From assembly GCA_034698045.1 (NCBI GenBank), contig JAQGAU010000152.1:1-37668 (forward strand): a stretch of 37,668 nucleotides of DNA, given 5' to 3'. The position numbers and the translations under genes are program-made. Each line of letters begins with the position of its first letter. The stretch's first letter is position 1. This DNA comes from Paramacrobiotus richtersi. Lineage: Eukaryota > Tardigrada > Eutardigrada > Parachela > Macrobiotidae. Below the pieces are notes generated by a model. The model was not told the origin of the DNA. It saw nothing but the letters and a program-made list of their open reading frames with translations, and did no database searches. This document shows, one piece after another, positions 8,825-19,796 of the stretch.

Positions 8825-11125
8825 ATGTTTGTGTCCAGAATGCTTCCACTATTTCCTTTTCTGTTGGGGTTTCTCCTGGTCTTAACTGGTCAGAATGTTT
8901 CTGGAGTATACAGTTTTGCAAACACAGCAGATCCAATTGGTCAGTAGCGTTACCTTCCGTACAGTTGCAATTATTCTCCATTCGCACAGTACACTGTGCA
9001 GTGTTCCTTCTGAGCAATATTTTCAACATTCTACTTTCTTACGTTTCCCAGACATGAAAGAACTGATGCTAACGGAGAAGGAATTGAACCAAAGCCAAGC
9101 TCTGCTGGCATCCATTTCCCATGGGAGAACTTCTTGGCGGCCGCTGCCACAGCCATATCAATGCTGGGACAGCTGACGATTCTCGGCGGCCAGAAGGACT
9201 TCCGAATGGATGATCGGCCGCCCGTTGAAGGTTTCAAATATCTTCGTAATCCGCAGTCGTTCCGTGCGACCATGGCACAGGTACATGTACTTCGCCTTGT
9301 GCCCCTAAAATTCATTGTGGATCTCTTTGTCCTCTAGGTCAGTTTGGACGGCTGGAACTGCTTCAGCCTAGCACACCGCAATATGGACAGCATCCAGCTG
9401 AACATGCTGATGATTCCCCGCCGGGTGCAGACCGTTGTCAAACTGATCCGCGGATCCTCCCTCAAGATGCTGCAGCGACTGATCCGCGTTCCTCTCAACG
9501 GCATAAAGGAGATTGGACAACTGTGCGTTACACTAGCCCAGGATTCGGAGAAGGAGTTTCTCAAGATCTACAATATGCTGGGCGAAATCGTCGAAGCCAC
9601 ACAAACGACGCGGGGGGGTGTACGGTGAACGACACCAACAGTCCATTAAACTGTACAACGGTTCCCAGGTGCAGAAACAAAATCTCGATGAACGACAAGC
9701 CATGTACCGCCAAAACCAAGAGACCATTAACAAAAAGGTGAGTGAGAGTCAATGTGGCAACCACCACGGGCGTCCTTGGGCCACTGTTAGTGGTCGAGAC
9801 TATGATGATTACACATCACTTTCCAAATTTGCTCACGTTTATTTCATGATAGCAGGGCAACCAAACCATTAGCGCAATACATACATTAATGCTTTAAAGG
9901 TCAGTGGATACGAGCAGCGGTACCGCTCGGCCTTGGATTCGATTCCAACCGGCTGGACGAAGCTGAAGATGGAGGTCGCAGGAGCCATTGGCAAATCATT
10001 CGCCAAAGTGATCGACTCAGTACCCGCCATGCTGGGCGATATTACATCCATTCTGAAACCGCGATCCACCGAAGGAACCAATCCCACATCTACCACCAAC
10101 GGACAGGCCACCAAATCCACGCTGGAAAACGTCCTTGAACTGAGCAAACTATCCCAGCAAGCACGCCTGCTGTCGGGTCTGCTGGATCGTCTCCAGACCA
10201 GTTGGAACGGAAACAATACCAGTTACCAGGATTTCAACACCGAGCTAACCGTCATCGAGGCCATGCTTACCCATTTGACGGACAATCCGACCTACGCAGT
10301 ATTCAGCAGTGTCTTCAGCCGCGTCAAGACCCTTGTCCAGCGTTTAATCATACTGACCTCCGGCATCAACAGAGACGAGTTTGAAGCAGCCAAGCAGACT
10401 ATACCGGCACAAGTGCAGGAGCTCAAGGTGCAGCTGGCAGTGGCGCCGCTGTTGAACATGAAAACAACGGGTGGACCGACGGCGCCCGGTGGAGATGGAT
10501 GGATTACTGGGGCCGATGAACTGGCCCAGGTAATTACACTTGAGAAATGCAGCACAAATCCAGTCACCGAAAGTATACTACAGTATGTTTGTTGTTTCAT
10601 TAGGCCAATTCAGCGGCGCAGTGGATGCGTTACCATCAAGAACGAGCGGATAAGAACTTTGCGGAACTGATGAAGAACCACGAACAACTCGGCGCACTGA
10701 TGGTCCGCATGACGCAAATCGATCAGTTCTTCCAGGCAATGGCCGTCCGAACAGAATTCGCCATGAATCAGACCAGCACACCCTTCATGCAGACCGTCCA
10801 AGAAGCAGTCAGTGGCCCGCTGGTGGAAAGCGACCGGGATGAGATTCTGGCAGCCGTAGAAGATTTAACGCTGGATATCCAGAAAGCGGCGCATTTCCTG
10901 CATACCTTGAGCAAAACCTACGTGGAGGTTTCCTCCAAACATATTCTGAGCCAGTTGGCGGGAATGACGGGTCTCTCTGTACTGCCGGCTGAGCAGCGAC
11001 GGACCAAGATGGCGGAACTGAGCGCAGAAAGCAAGACAGCGGAAAACGCTATTTTCGAGATGGCTCGAGCAAAACGCATGGCTTATGGGAGTCAGGTTGC
11101 TTTGTTGGCAGAAGCGACATGCTGA
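8825..11125 (+). CDS. Secreted alpha-helical protein, copy 1 (5 exons, two frame breaks)
   Basis: Exons: 8825-8939 (signal peptide MFVSRMLPLFPFLLGFLLVL, phase-1 end), 9052-9280, 9338-9737, 9900-10529 and 10604-11125 (stop TGA). Introns are short (57 and 74 nt for the second and fourth) and all phases agree. The expected product is about 631 residues, mostly amphipathic helix with no domain I recognise; it starts ADPIDMKELM after the signal and has a long helical C-terminal half. Comparison with copy 2 shows two single-base breaks: a missing base near 9108 (copy 2 reads ctggacatc, here ctggcatc) and a seventh G in the 9611-9617 run where six keep frame. The first donor is gtcagt where copy 2 has gtaagt. 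It may be a recent pseudogene, or the indels may be assembly errors. No enzyme motif is visible. Confidence 0.65.
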
Positions 11126-11967
11126 AGGTTAAACGCGGCCAAGAAAACAGTAACGAGTGCTGACCAATTTGATCTGACGTGTTTTTACAACTGTGTTGTC
11201 CATACTGGGATGACGAGTCAGCTCATTCAGAAAAAGAGATTTTGTGCTTCAAAGTGACTCTGTTCCCTGTTTCGGTGCCAACGCGTTAAGCTATTCCAAA
11301 CTTTATTTACCGTACCTTGCATAGTTTTACATTTTTTACGTATCAGCGACCGGCAAAAAGGAGATTTTTTTAAATGTAACAGTTTACGATGCAGGCGTAC
11401 GTACGAGAGATCTTCAAAAACACTGGTATTTTTAAAAAAAGGCATTAGCAAAAACATCTGATAAGGGTGGTATAGGAACCTATCTGGGAACACGAAGAAA
11501 TCAGTAAGGCCGACATCTGCGCGCAAAGCAGGGAAAGGGAGCGGAAAGGCCGGGTTCGATTTATCCTGAGCGAAACTTGATCAGTAACATTTTGGTCAGA
11601 TAGTGCTCGTGACATAGTGATGGATTTCCTTGTGTTTGTGTAAGTTGCAAAAAAATCTCAGCAGGACAGATTGCAAGGGGCTGTGACAGCGTACCTTAGA
11701 AGTGCCAGTTAGTCAAATTATCAGTGATGAGCTCATCGCCGCGCTGTTAACTAGCGTTACATTACGGGTTAATTGTCTACTATCTAATCAGTGGGCACTG
11801 TTTGGTGATTACCATGGAGTCGTCGCGCTATTTCAGTCAAGAGTCAAGACTGAAGGAGAGCCTGCAACAGTTGTTTCGAAACAGCAGTTCCACCGTGTAG
11901 TTCGATTTTTGATCCTTTTAACCATAATTTTCGTTCCTTGCACACCGGCAAAGTCTGTTTTGCCAAC
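11126..11967. other. 3' flank of copy 1 and 5' region of kinase gene
   Basis: 11180-11370 is related to 17160-17345 behind copy 2 (gggatgacgagtcagc, then gaccggcaaaa), so the duplication includes the 3' flank. The AATAAA present in copy 2 at 17198-17203 is not preserved here. 11560-11967 has no gene and presumably holds the kinase promoter and leader; no clear TATA or initiator stands out. Confidence 0.5.
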
Positions 11968-14798
11968 ATGAGTGCTTCGGATTTATTGACTTATCTCAGA
12001 TACAAAGTACACCCGATCACTAGTATTAATGCGAACAACAGGGAAACGTTCGGTACCACCGACTCTTATTCATACAAGAGGAAGAAGGGTTTAATCGGAA
12101 GGGGCACATCTGGCCCCATGTATAGAGGGAAGATTAACAACTACATCATCAACAGAGGAAAAGTTGTTGCTGTAAAAGTTGTGCATTTAGGTGAATTTTC
12201 TGAGTTAGCTGACGACAAATTGGGACAAGTTCGATGTCGCCTGCAAAAGCTGATTGCCCTAAAGCATGATCACCTTGTCGCCTACCATAAAGCGACTATT
12301 ACGAGGTTCAGCGGGAAAGTCATTGTCGAGCTTATGATGGAATATTGCCCTGGTATGTCTGCTTTCCATGGTAGCTTGGCGCAGCATGGTTTTGGTACCT
12401 TTAGATTGTTCAAATCACTATCAGCCTTTTATTGCTAAAGGTCATTCTTTAGAAATAATACCAACAGTAGCGTTTTAAATTTCATTGTCGATGCAAACAT
12501 TCATCGTTGTCCTCGCATCTGGCAGCAGCGATACACCTAGACGCACTGCGTTGGACGAAGCGGTTTATCCATACTGCACATTTTTGTTTGTTATGAACGC
12601 TGCCTTCTTTTGGTGTTTTGAATTGTTAGTCTGTTACCTCGAGCGTCTTTCACTGATTGTAAGTTTGTAATGAACGTTAGTACGCAATAAGCAAACAAGA
12701 AACAAAACTACTAAGGACAATACAGTATGAATAAACGAAATTCCTAAAAATTAATGGCTTGCTTGCCCGTATAGACGGAAACTTAGCTCACCTCATCAAC
12801 CATTTCCAAACCAACGGAAAAAAGATGCCATTAAAAATGGCTCTCGACTATGCACAACAGCTGGCAGCAGGACTCGGCTTCTTGCATGAAAAGGCCGTAT
12901 TTCATTCAGACATAAAGCCTTCCAATCTTTTGATAACTCGTCCAAGAGCGAATGTCAACATGCTGAAAATATGCGATTTGGATGATATTGTACTTTTACG
13001 ACATGATGTGACTTGCAGCAGAGATATCAGCGCGTGGCGCGGCTCTCCACGGTATATGTCTCGAGAAATGTTGGCCAAGTTTATATATTCCGAAATGGGA
13101 ACGGGCACAGTCGGTCGTAAAAGCGATATCTGGAGCGCTGGGTGTGTTATTCAAGAATTAGCATTATGCTGTATTGGCGAAAAAGAAAGGTGGCTTCAGT
13201 CTCAGGATGGGAACGAACGACTAATGTGCGATAAATTGGAGGGCGATGAGCTTGTGATGGATGGCTACATACCATATATCGGTGAGCCAATTCCAAGGGA
13301 TTTTGCAAGAGCTGTTATGAAAGGATGTTTTGCGACAAATCCTGGTGACCGGTTCACGGCAGTAGAACTGAATAACAAACTGGCTGAGATCCAGGAAAGA
13401 ACTTACGGGACCACTTGGAATCAGGATGCAGCAGCTTCAGAAATACAACTATCCATAATTGAAAGGCTCTCTCACCGCCTCGAAAACCAGGAGTTCGGCG
13501 TTGACTGTCGGTATGAATATGATTGGTGCCAAGATGTCGTCGGACAAGGAGGCTTTGGAATAGTGTATAAGGCGAAATTAACGAAGTTGCGCGGCAACTC
13601 CATCAATAGTGGAGTAGTTGCAGTAAAAGAAACTGTCTTAAGCGTCGATACCGTACGGAAATGGAAGAAAGACGGTTTGCTGAAAAAAATAAAGAAACAT
13701 TGGCAGTTACTATTAGAACTCCGGCACGAATGCCTGGTCCGTTACCACAAAGTGAAAATCACACGGCTGACGGGGGGAACTGGTGTCGATTTCGTGATGG
13801 ACTATTGCGAAGGTATGGCTCAGGATGCAAGGTGCTGTAAAAAGCTGCACTCTTATACAAATATTAGGATTCCCTTGATTTTTGTACAAGGGTACAAATT
13901 TGTTCAAATCTGCGGTTCGGGTACCCCAAGAGTTGCTCCCACTAGCCCTGTGTACATTGACGCACTACCATATACCAATAAGCGCAGAAACCGCGAATCG
14001 GATAGCGATTCGCTTCTGTACGATCCGCATTGGGAATTCGGTCACCCAATATCTGTAGCGAACTACTTTTATAGGAAATTTTGGAGGGCAAGTAAAGACT
14101 TACTTCAGTTACTTGTTACAGGTGGAAATCTTTCCGATATGATTAAAGATTGCTCCATGAATAACATCGTATTCACAGTCAACCTCCTGGAAAAGTATGC
14201 AGTCCAGATAGTTAGTGGATTGCAGTACCTCCACTACAAACAGTTCCTACATGGAGATCTGAAGCCGAGCAACGTTCTCCTTAAGTTGCAGCCGGGCGGG
14301 CAACATAATGCCTTGATAGGAGATTTTGATGGAGCCGTGCAGCTAACGAAGGGCACAGCGGCTGGCTCTCGTGAACGCGGAGCTCTACAGTGGACAGGTC
14401 CATACATGTCTCCGGAAATGGTTATGATGATTCTTGGGGAGTCACACCAACCAATCACTTTCTCTACAGACATTTGGAGTTTTGGATGCGTATTGCTGGA
14501 TTTGGCGGACTGTTGCTACGGTATTACGGAGCGGTTATATATCAAAAAATCGATTGGAAGTGATGCAGATGTGTCGAATTCGGACAAAATACGGCGAGAG
14601 GATTTTGCATCGTTCGCCTTTCTGTTCAAACTATCTCAAGGCTACGTTCCCTTTATTTCGGAACTCCTTCCCGAAGGTGTGGTAAGCGTTATCGGCTCTT
14701 GTTTTGTTCGCAATCCATTGAGCAGGATCACCACCGATTTACTGCTGGAGCGTTTAAAGACTTTTCTAGTAGAGCCAGAAGAGTTTGTCACGGCATAA
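11968..14798 (+). CDS. Tandem two-domain protein kinase, atypical family
   Basis: Exons 11968-12352, 12775-13812 and 14122-14798 join in phase 1 at both introns and give 699 residues. Domain A has the glycine loop GRGTSG (44-49), VAVK lysine 70, catalytic HSD (172-174) with PSN, DLD (196-198) where DFG is usual, SRE in place of APE, and KSDIWSAGC. Domain B has GQGGFG from residue 385, VAVKE, HGD (518-520), DFD (542-544), SPE and STDIWSFGC. The metal-binding Asp and catalytic Asp are present in both, so activity is plausible despite the altered HRD and DFG. After DIWSxGC both domains carry a Cys-Cys-x-Gly-type motif shared with the kinase at 35748. The fold is Ser/Thr-kinase-like (KPSN), the substrate is unknown, and no membrane segment is seen. 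The second intron (13813-14121) is 309 nt and stop-free. The ATG at 11968 is the first in frame. The gene lies between the two helical-gene copies. Confidence 0.85.
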
Positions 14799-14984
14799 CG
14801 CAGTGCTGCCAAACAAAGCGACATGAACGCGCTGCGGCATCCTTGAATGCCAACGATAAAATCTTGCAATTGACCAAGTTTTCAAAATTTTGACCTCCAG
14901 TTGTCAAACAATGCGCAGAACTGTAATTCTAACGAATAGTTCAATTAAAATAAGTGACAAATGTTGAGGTAACTCGGTTGTTGA

Positions 14985-15500
14985 GCTCGGTGCTAGACTC
15001 GATGCCAAACTAAAGTGCCAAGCTGAGTAATCAGTGATCAAAAGCACATACCTGTTAAACAGTGTTTTTCCGCAGCTCAGAGGCATGAGTAGCATAAGTG
15101 CCAAGAAAAACGAAATATCCGGTTGCATGGGCTATATATTTACCTCATAACTCATATTTGCTGGTCTGCATTGCTGATGGCTAAGCGGAACATATTACTA
15201 CTCTCGATCAAGCTCGAGCTCGGGCGAAATCTAAACCGACTATCTGCAGTATACCGTAAAGGAGGGTGAAAAACACAAATAGCTTGCAGTCGAAGTCGCA
15301 ATTATAACACAGACACAATACTCGATTCTTCCAAACTGCTCTGCCTGACCGGCCTGGGTGTGCTATTCATTCCGGAACCACGAGGGACACGGTATGATGC
15401 AACCGATATTTGCGTTCAATATCTCCACGGTGAAATCAACTTTCTAGCCAGAAAAGCGTAAGCTTTACTGAGCACAACGTATAGCCCAAACTTTATATAA
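14985..15500 (+). promoter_or_regulatory. Duplicated 5' flank of helical gene copy 2
   Basis: Counterpart of 8270-8760, with the conserved block at about 15335-15440 and tttatataa at 15492-15500. Divergence is moderate and includes several small indels, so the duplication is not recent. Confidence 0.5.
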
Positions 15501-15560
15501 TTCGATCGGCAGATATGAAACGCTTGGATTTAGTCGCGAAGGAATGTTCTTTTTTCCCTA

Positions 15561-17155
15561 ATGCGTTCACTATTTCCTTTTCTTCTCTGTTGGGGTTCCT
15601 CACTCATCCTGCTCAGAATGTTTATGAATTATGGAGAATTCAGTTGTGCAAACACATCGCATCCAATTGGTAAGTGACCTGCAAATATTCTGCATTCGCA
15701 CATTACTGTGTAGACTCAGTAATGTTTCTTCTGAACAAACCTTTTAACGTGCTACTTCATACATCTCAAGGTATGAAAGAACTGATACCACCAGAGAAGG
15801 AACTGAATCAAAGCTAAGCTCTGCTGGACATCCATTTTCCATGGGAGAACTTTTCGGCGGCTGCCCCCTCAGCCATATCCATGCTGGGACAACTGACGAT
15901 TCTCGGCGGACAACAGGACTTCGGACTGGATGACCGGCCGCCAGCTGGCGGTTTCAAATATCTTCGCAATCCTCAGTCGTTCCGTGCGACGATGGCACAG
16001 GTACATGATACTTCGCCTTGTGTTCTTGCCCGATAATATAATAAACTGTAGTCATTTTGATACAAACCGACGATGCCTGATTGAGCAATCCTTGCCATAA
16101 TATTTCCCAATATTTCTCTTGGCACTCTAGGTCAGTCTGGACTGGTGGAACCGCTACAGCCTAGCACGCTCCAGCTGAACATGTTCATGATTCCCCGCCG
16201 TGTGCAGACCGTTGTGAAACTGATCCGCGGATCCTCCCTCAAGATGCTGCAGCGACTGATACAGGTTCCTCTGTACGGCATCAAAGAGATTGGCGAGCTG
16301 TGCGTTACACTGGCCCGAGATTCGGAGAGAGAGTTTCTCAAGATTTACAATACATGTATGCTGGGAGAAATCGTCAAAGCGACCCAAACGACGCGCGGAG
16401 TGTACGATGAACGACACCAAAAGCCATTAAGCTGTACAACGCTTGCCAGGTGCAGAAACAGAATCTCGATGAACGACAAGCTATGTACCGGCAAAATCAA
16501 GAGACTATCAACAAAAGGGTGAGTGAAATCACTGGCGTCTAGGAATGTGTTAATATCCACGGGACTGTGATGACTATTCCTTACCATCACCTCCCGTAGC
16601 AAGTTTGTTAAGTTCAGTTCAACTGAACCATAACGTAAGCGTAATGAGTAATTTTACGCTTCAATGGTCGGCGAATATGAGCATGCAGCGCAACTGATCA
16701 GCCTTGGACTGGTACCAGTTACCAGGGTTTCAACACCGAGCTAACCGTGATCGAGGCCATGCTTCCCCATTCGACGGACAATCCGACCTGCGCGGTTTTC
16801 AGTAGTGTGTTCAACCGCGTCAAAACCCTTGTCCAGCGTTCACACACCCTTCATGCAGACCGTCCAAGAAGCAGTCAGTGGCTCGCTGGTGGCAACCGAG
16901 AAGAGATTTTGGCCGCAGTTGAAAATCTGACGCTAGATATACAGAAAGCGGCGCACTTCCTGCACACCCTGAGTAAAACCTACGTGGATGTTTCCTCCAA
17001 GCATATTCTCAGTCAATTGGCGGGGTGACGGGTCTATCGGTCCTTCCGGCTGATCAGCGACGGCCAAAGATCGCTGAACTGAGTGCAGAAAGCAAGACAG
17101 CGGAAAATGCCATTTTTGAGATGGCCCGCGCGAAAACTCTTGGCTCACAGGCCGA
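15561..17155 (+). pseudogene. Secreted alpha-helical protein, copy 2 (decayed)
   Basis: Paralogue of 8825-11125. Exon 1 (15561-15669) still reads as a signal peptide from ATG 15561 to a good gtaagt donor; the ATG equivalent to copy 1 (15544) now runs into a TAA. Exon 2 (15771-16000) has TAA at 15815-15817 where copy 1 has CAA. Exon 3 (16131-16518) has lost 16 nt near 16166 and one base near 16421. Exon 4 is reduced: about 275 nt are gone between 16722 and 16723, and another 430 nt, including the fourth intron, are gone at about 16840, fusing the remains of exons 4 and 5. The tail matches copy 1 to about 17155 with further indels. With a stop, frameshifts and large deletions, no full product is possible. 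Confidence 0.85.
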
Positions 17156-17197
17156 ACACGACCAAGTACAGCCGGGATGACGAGTCAGCCCATTTAT

Positions 17198-17203
17198 AAT
17201 AAA
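17198..17203 (+). terminator. AATAAA poly(A) signal of copy 2
   Basis: A canonical AATAAA lies about 45 nt beyond the last copy-1-like coding base. The aligned position in copy 1 reads cagaaaaag, so that copy appears to have lost it. Confidence 0.5.
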
Positions 17204-17531
17204 AGAAGTTGTGATTCATATCTCTTTTCCACTCTTTCCCGGTCTTGGTACCAGCACGTTGAGCACTTCCATATTTCATTTTTCATGCTTTCCAGAGCTT
17301 TGAGTTTTTCACAAATCAAGGACCGGCAAAAGATAACATATTTTTTTTCTTAATAAGTTTTTTTCTAAGGAATAAGTTTTTTCTTTGACTGGATTGTTTT
17401 ATCTAGACACTAGTGCGACAACTGGGTTAACCATAAACCAGATAACATATTTTTTGTTAAGTTCGATAGCCCATTATGCAGATGTACGCTCAAAAGATAG
17501 CCAGAGACATTGTTTTGGTTATAACATTATT

Positions 17532-18706
17532 TTATTGCCATCGATGCACGGTAACCCAGTCGATTATAAAGTGTGCCGGAAACGGTGTCGAGTCGTCCGG
17601 ACTACCAGAATAATCTCCTCCAACTGCCAAGTTCATCACCAGATACATGTCTTCCGATGGTATCTTGGCTGTATCAGTGATTTTATGGATTTCTTCACCA
17701 TCGACATAAAACACGACTTGATTGGGATCCCATAGCACTTTGAAATTATGGAAATCCTCCGTAAAATCTGCTCCGTCATGGGCTTTCGACTCATACTGAT
17801 GGCTATCTGGCCATTTTCCATAATGCAAGGCAGTTGTGATTTTATTTGGTTGGTCACCGCGAGCCTCCAGGACATCGATCTCGGGCGGCCAATTGCTTCC
17901 GCAACCAACTGTGGCAAAAGTAAAATATGTTATTTGTTTTTGGGTCTAGCGGCTTGTTATGATCTGACCGTGGTTACCTGCTGGCATGCACTGCCACTGG
18001 AACAACCACAATGCTGGCCATAACCCAGTACCTAAAATGCAACAAAAAAGTCACTTTATAAAGTAATGATAACATGGCAGGGTGGTGACAACAACCGAGA
18101 AAAGCAGATCCACTTGTTTTGTTACAGCGTTTGAGCACAGAAATTATGCGCGGAAACGTTAGTTTGATTTTAGCTACTGTTCCTTCGCATGCTAAGTGGA
18201 CAAATGCTTTATTTAACTGTTGGAGTTTTTACGGTGTTGACATTGCAGCTGAACTCCTGCGGAGCAAACTCACAAAAGCTGCATCTGTAAATTTTCAGTG
18301 TGCAAAAGATGCTTTAAAGACAGTCAAGCAGGTAATCTGCATGCGTTGTCAAACTTTAAACAACTAAATTTATATTACCTCTGGGCAGCTTGGCTCGCCA
18401 TTCTACCTCTCCATATTTGAACTGGAATTTATCCTTCGTATCAAGTCTTCCGGAGGTGTACTCCCTTCCTTCATGGTTGTTCCGTCGCCCTCTTAAAAAC
18501 ACAAATCCATGCTCTTCCCAAGTGTCATCGGGGTGGTAGTACTGCTGTTCGTTGTTCACTTCACCCGCATGATCCACTATATTCCATTTACCGGGATCAA
18601 TTGTGTTGTCGTTAAAATCGTCCCGGAATATCTCCTCATAACCCCATGCTGATATGCGGCAGATAAATCCCGCTAACAGCACACTGCTTAAAGCTGGATG
18701 CAACAT
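17532..18706 (-). CDS. Secreted GH16 beta-glucanase (laminarinase type)
   Basis: Exons 18706-18379, 18031-17978 and 17908-17532 join in phase 1 twice and give 252 residues, the usual size for a single-domain GH16 enzyme. Residues 1 to about 20 (MLHPALSSVLLAGFICRISA) are a signal peptide. The family core follows: EEIFRDDF, SGRLDTKDKFQFKYGEVEWR, LPRGTGLWPALWLF, the active site WPPEIDVLE with E137, D139 and E142 (nucleophile, assisting Asp, acid/base), HYGKW, then DFHNFKVLWDPNQVVFYVDG and a final FIIDWVTVHRW strand. EIDVLE with its extra residue is the bulged motif of laminarinases and 1,3(4)-beta-glucanases, so hydrolysis of beta-1,3-glucan in the gut or body fluid is likely. The ATG at 18706 follows an acceptor-like tttgtttacag, suggesting a 5' leader exon. 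The stop TAA overlaps an AATAAA. Confidence 0.93.
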
Positions 18707-18745
18707 GATGATCGCACCGGTTAATTCTGTTATGGCTGTAAACAA

Positions 18746-19796
18746 AAACGTACAGGCAGCTTAAGAACAAGAAAGCTTGCAGTAGGGCTGCAGGCCTTTG
18801 AAGTTTGTTCCATATCATGGTTTGTCGATCTACTAGTCTGCACATTTCTGCTTGTTGAGTCAGGGCTAATGAAGTGACTAATGTCATATTACGAAACGAT
18901 ATTGCGGCTTTCTTAACGGAGAATCTTTTACTTTTCATAGAACTTGCACTTAACTGCCCCAAGCAATCAGAACTCACGATGAACATTGCAATTTACGATA
19001 CACGCTGCGACGAAAAAAAGGATACACAAGAGATCAAGAACTGGCCAATTTTTCGCTGTTACCGTATTGCTCGCTTAAAGTCCGCATATACTTCGTCATA
19101 ATATGATCAACTGCAACGATCACGAGATAATTCTCAGTCGAAGTTTTTTTCTACGCTCAACGTAAAGAATGATGAGTACGCAGAACTACAATGTGATCAC
19201 GGGCACCGGTTCTAAACTTCCGACCACAAGTCTTCTTCCAGTACATAATCTGGATTTCCGGTCGTCTTGGTTTTCTTGATCGATGTTACAGACTCAAAGT
19301 TACACTGATGCAAATCAGCAAAAATATTCAAAAGTTACTAAACAGTACATCTTGTTCTGTATGTGCAGCCGATGATGATCAAAGTACCAGACTGCGTAGA
19401 TGCAAAGGAGCCACACATTCCCGAAGATGCAGCTGTTAACTTTCATTTTTTTTTGTATTAGCTAGAATGATCTGCATCATCCATCGGCCGCACGTTGCCA
19501 TTGATCCACGACGAGAGAAACATTGTCAAACAAACGTGAGAAAATGTTTTAAGCATCGTAGCGATATGTGTACACCACACACATGTAAGCGAACGCATAC
19601 GTTACATAACGGATTGCATGTGCTAACACAGTAGATGATGGGACACCGAGGCGGTCTGGTTCTCGACCTTGCTAGATGTTTTGCCCAGTAGTTCCAGTCG
19701 GTTGCCTCGGCGAGCGTGCCGTCCTGATCGACGGTCCAAACACTCCCTGCATTTCCGTTCAACTGTGCACTCCCATCGGGATGTGTTTCTATCAAT
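18746..19796. other. Intergenic between GH16 and GPCR
   Basis: No gene is supportable. It should contain the promoter of the minus-strand GH16 gene and the 3' untranslated end of the minus-strand GPCR. The frame 19807-19526 minus is only the continuation past the GPCR stop in another register. Confidence 0.5.

Noticed and set aside
13813-14121. Treating the 309-nt segment as a normal coding part of the kinase
   Set aside because: Strong splice sites at the paralogous intron position and a sequence that does not fit kinase structure; reported instead as a possible retained intron.
6557-17155. Calling the helical family a pore-forming toxin
   Set aside because: Only general helical character supports it; no membrane-insertion hairpin or family motif could be recognised.
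18119-18367. 82-codon plus frame
   Set aside because: Lies within the first intron of the minus-strand GH16 gene and shows no domain.
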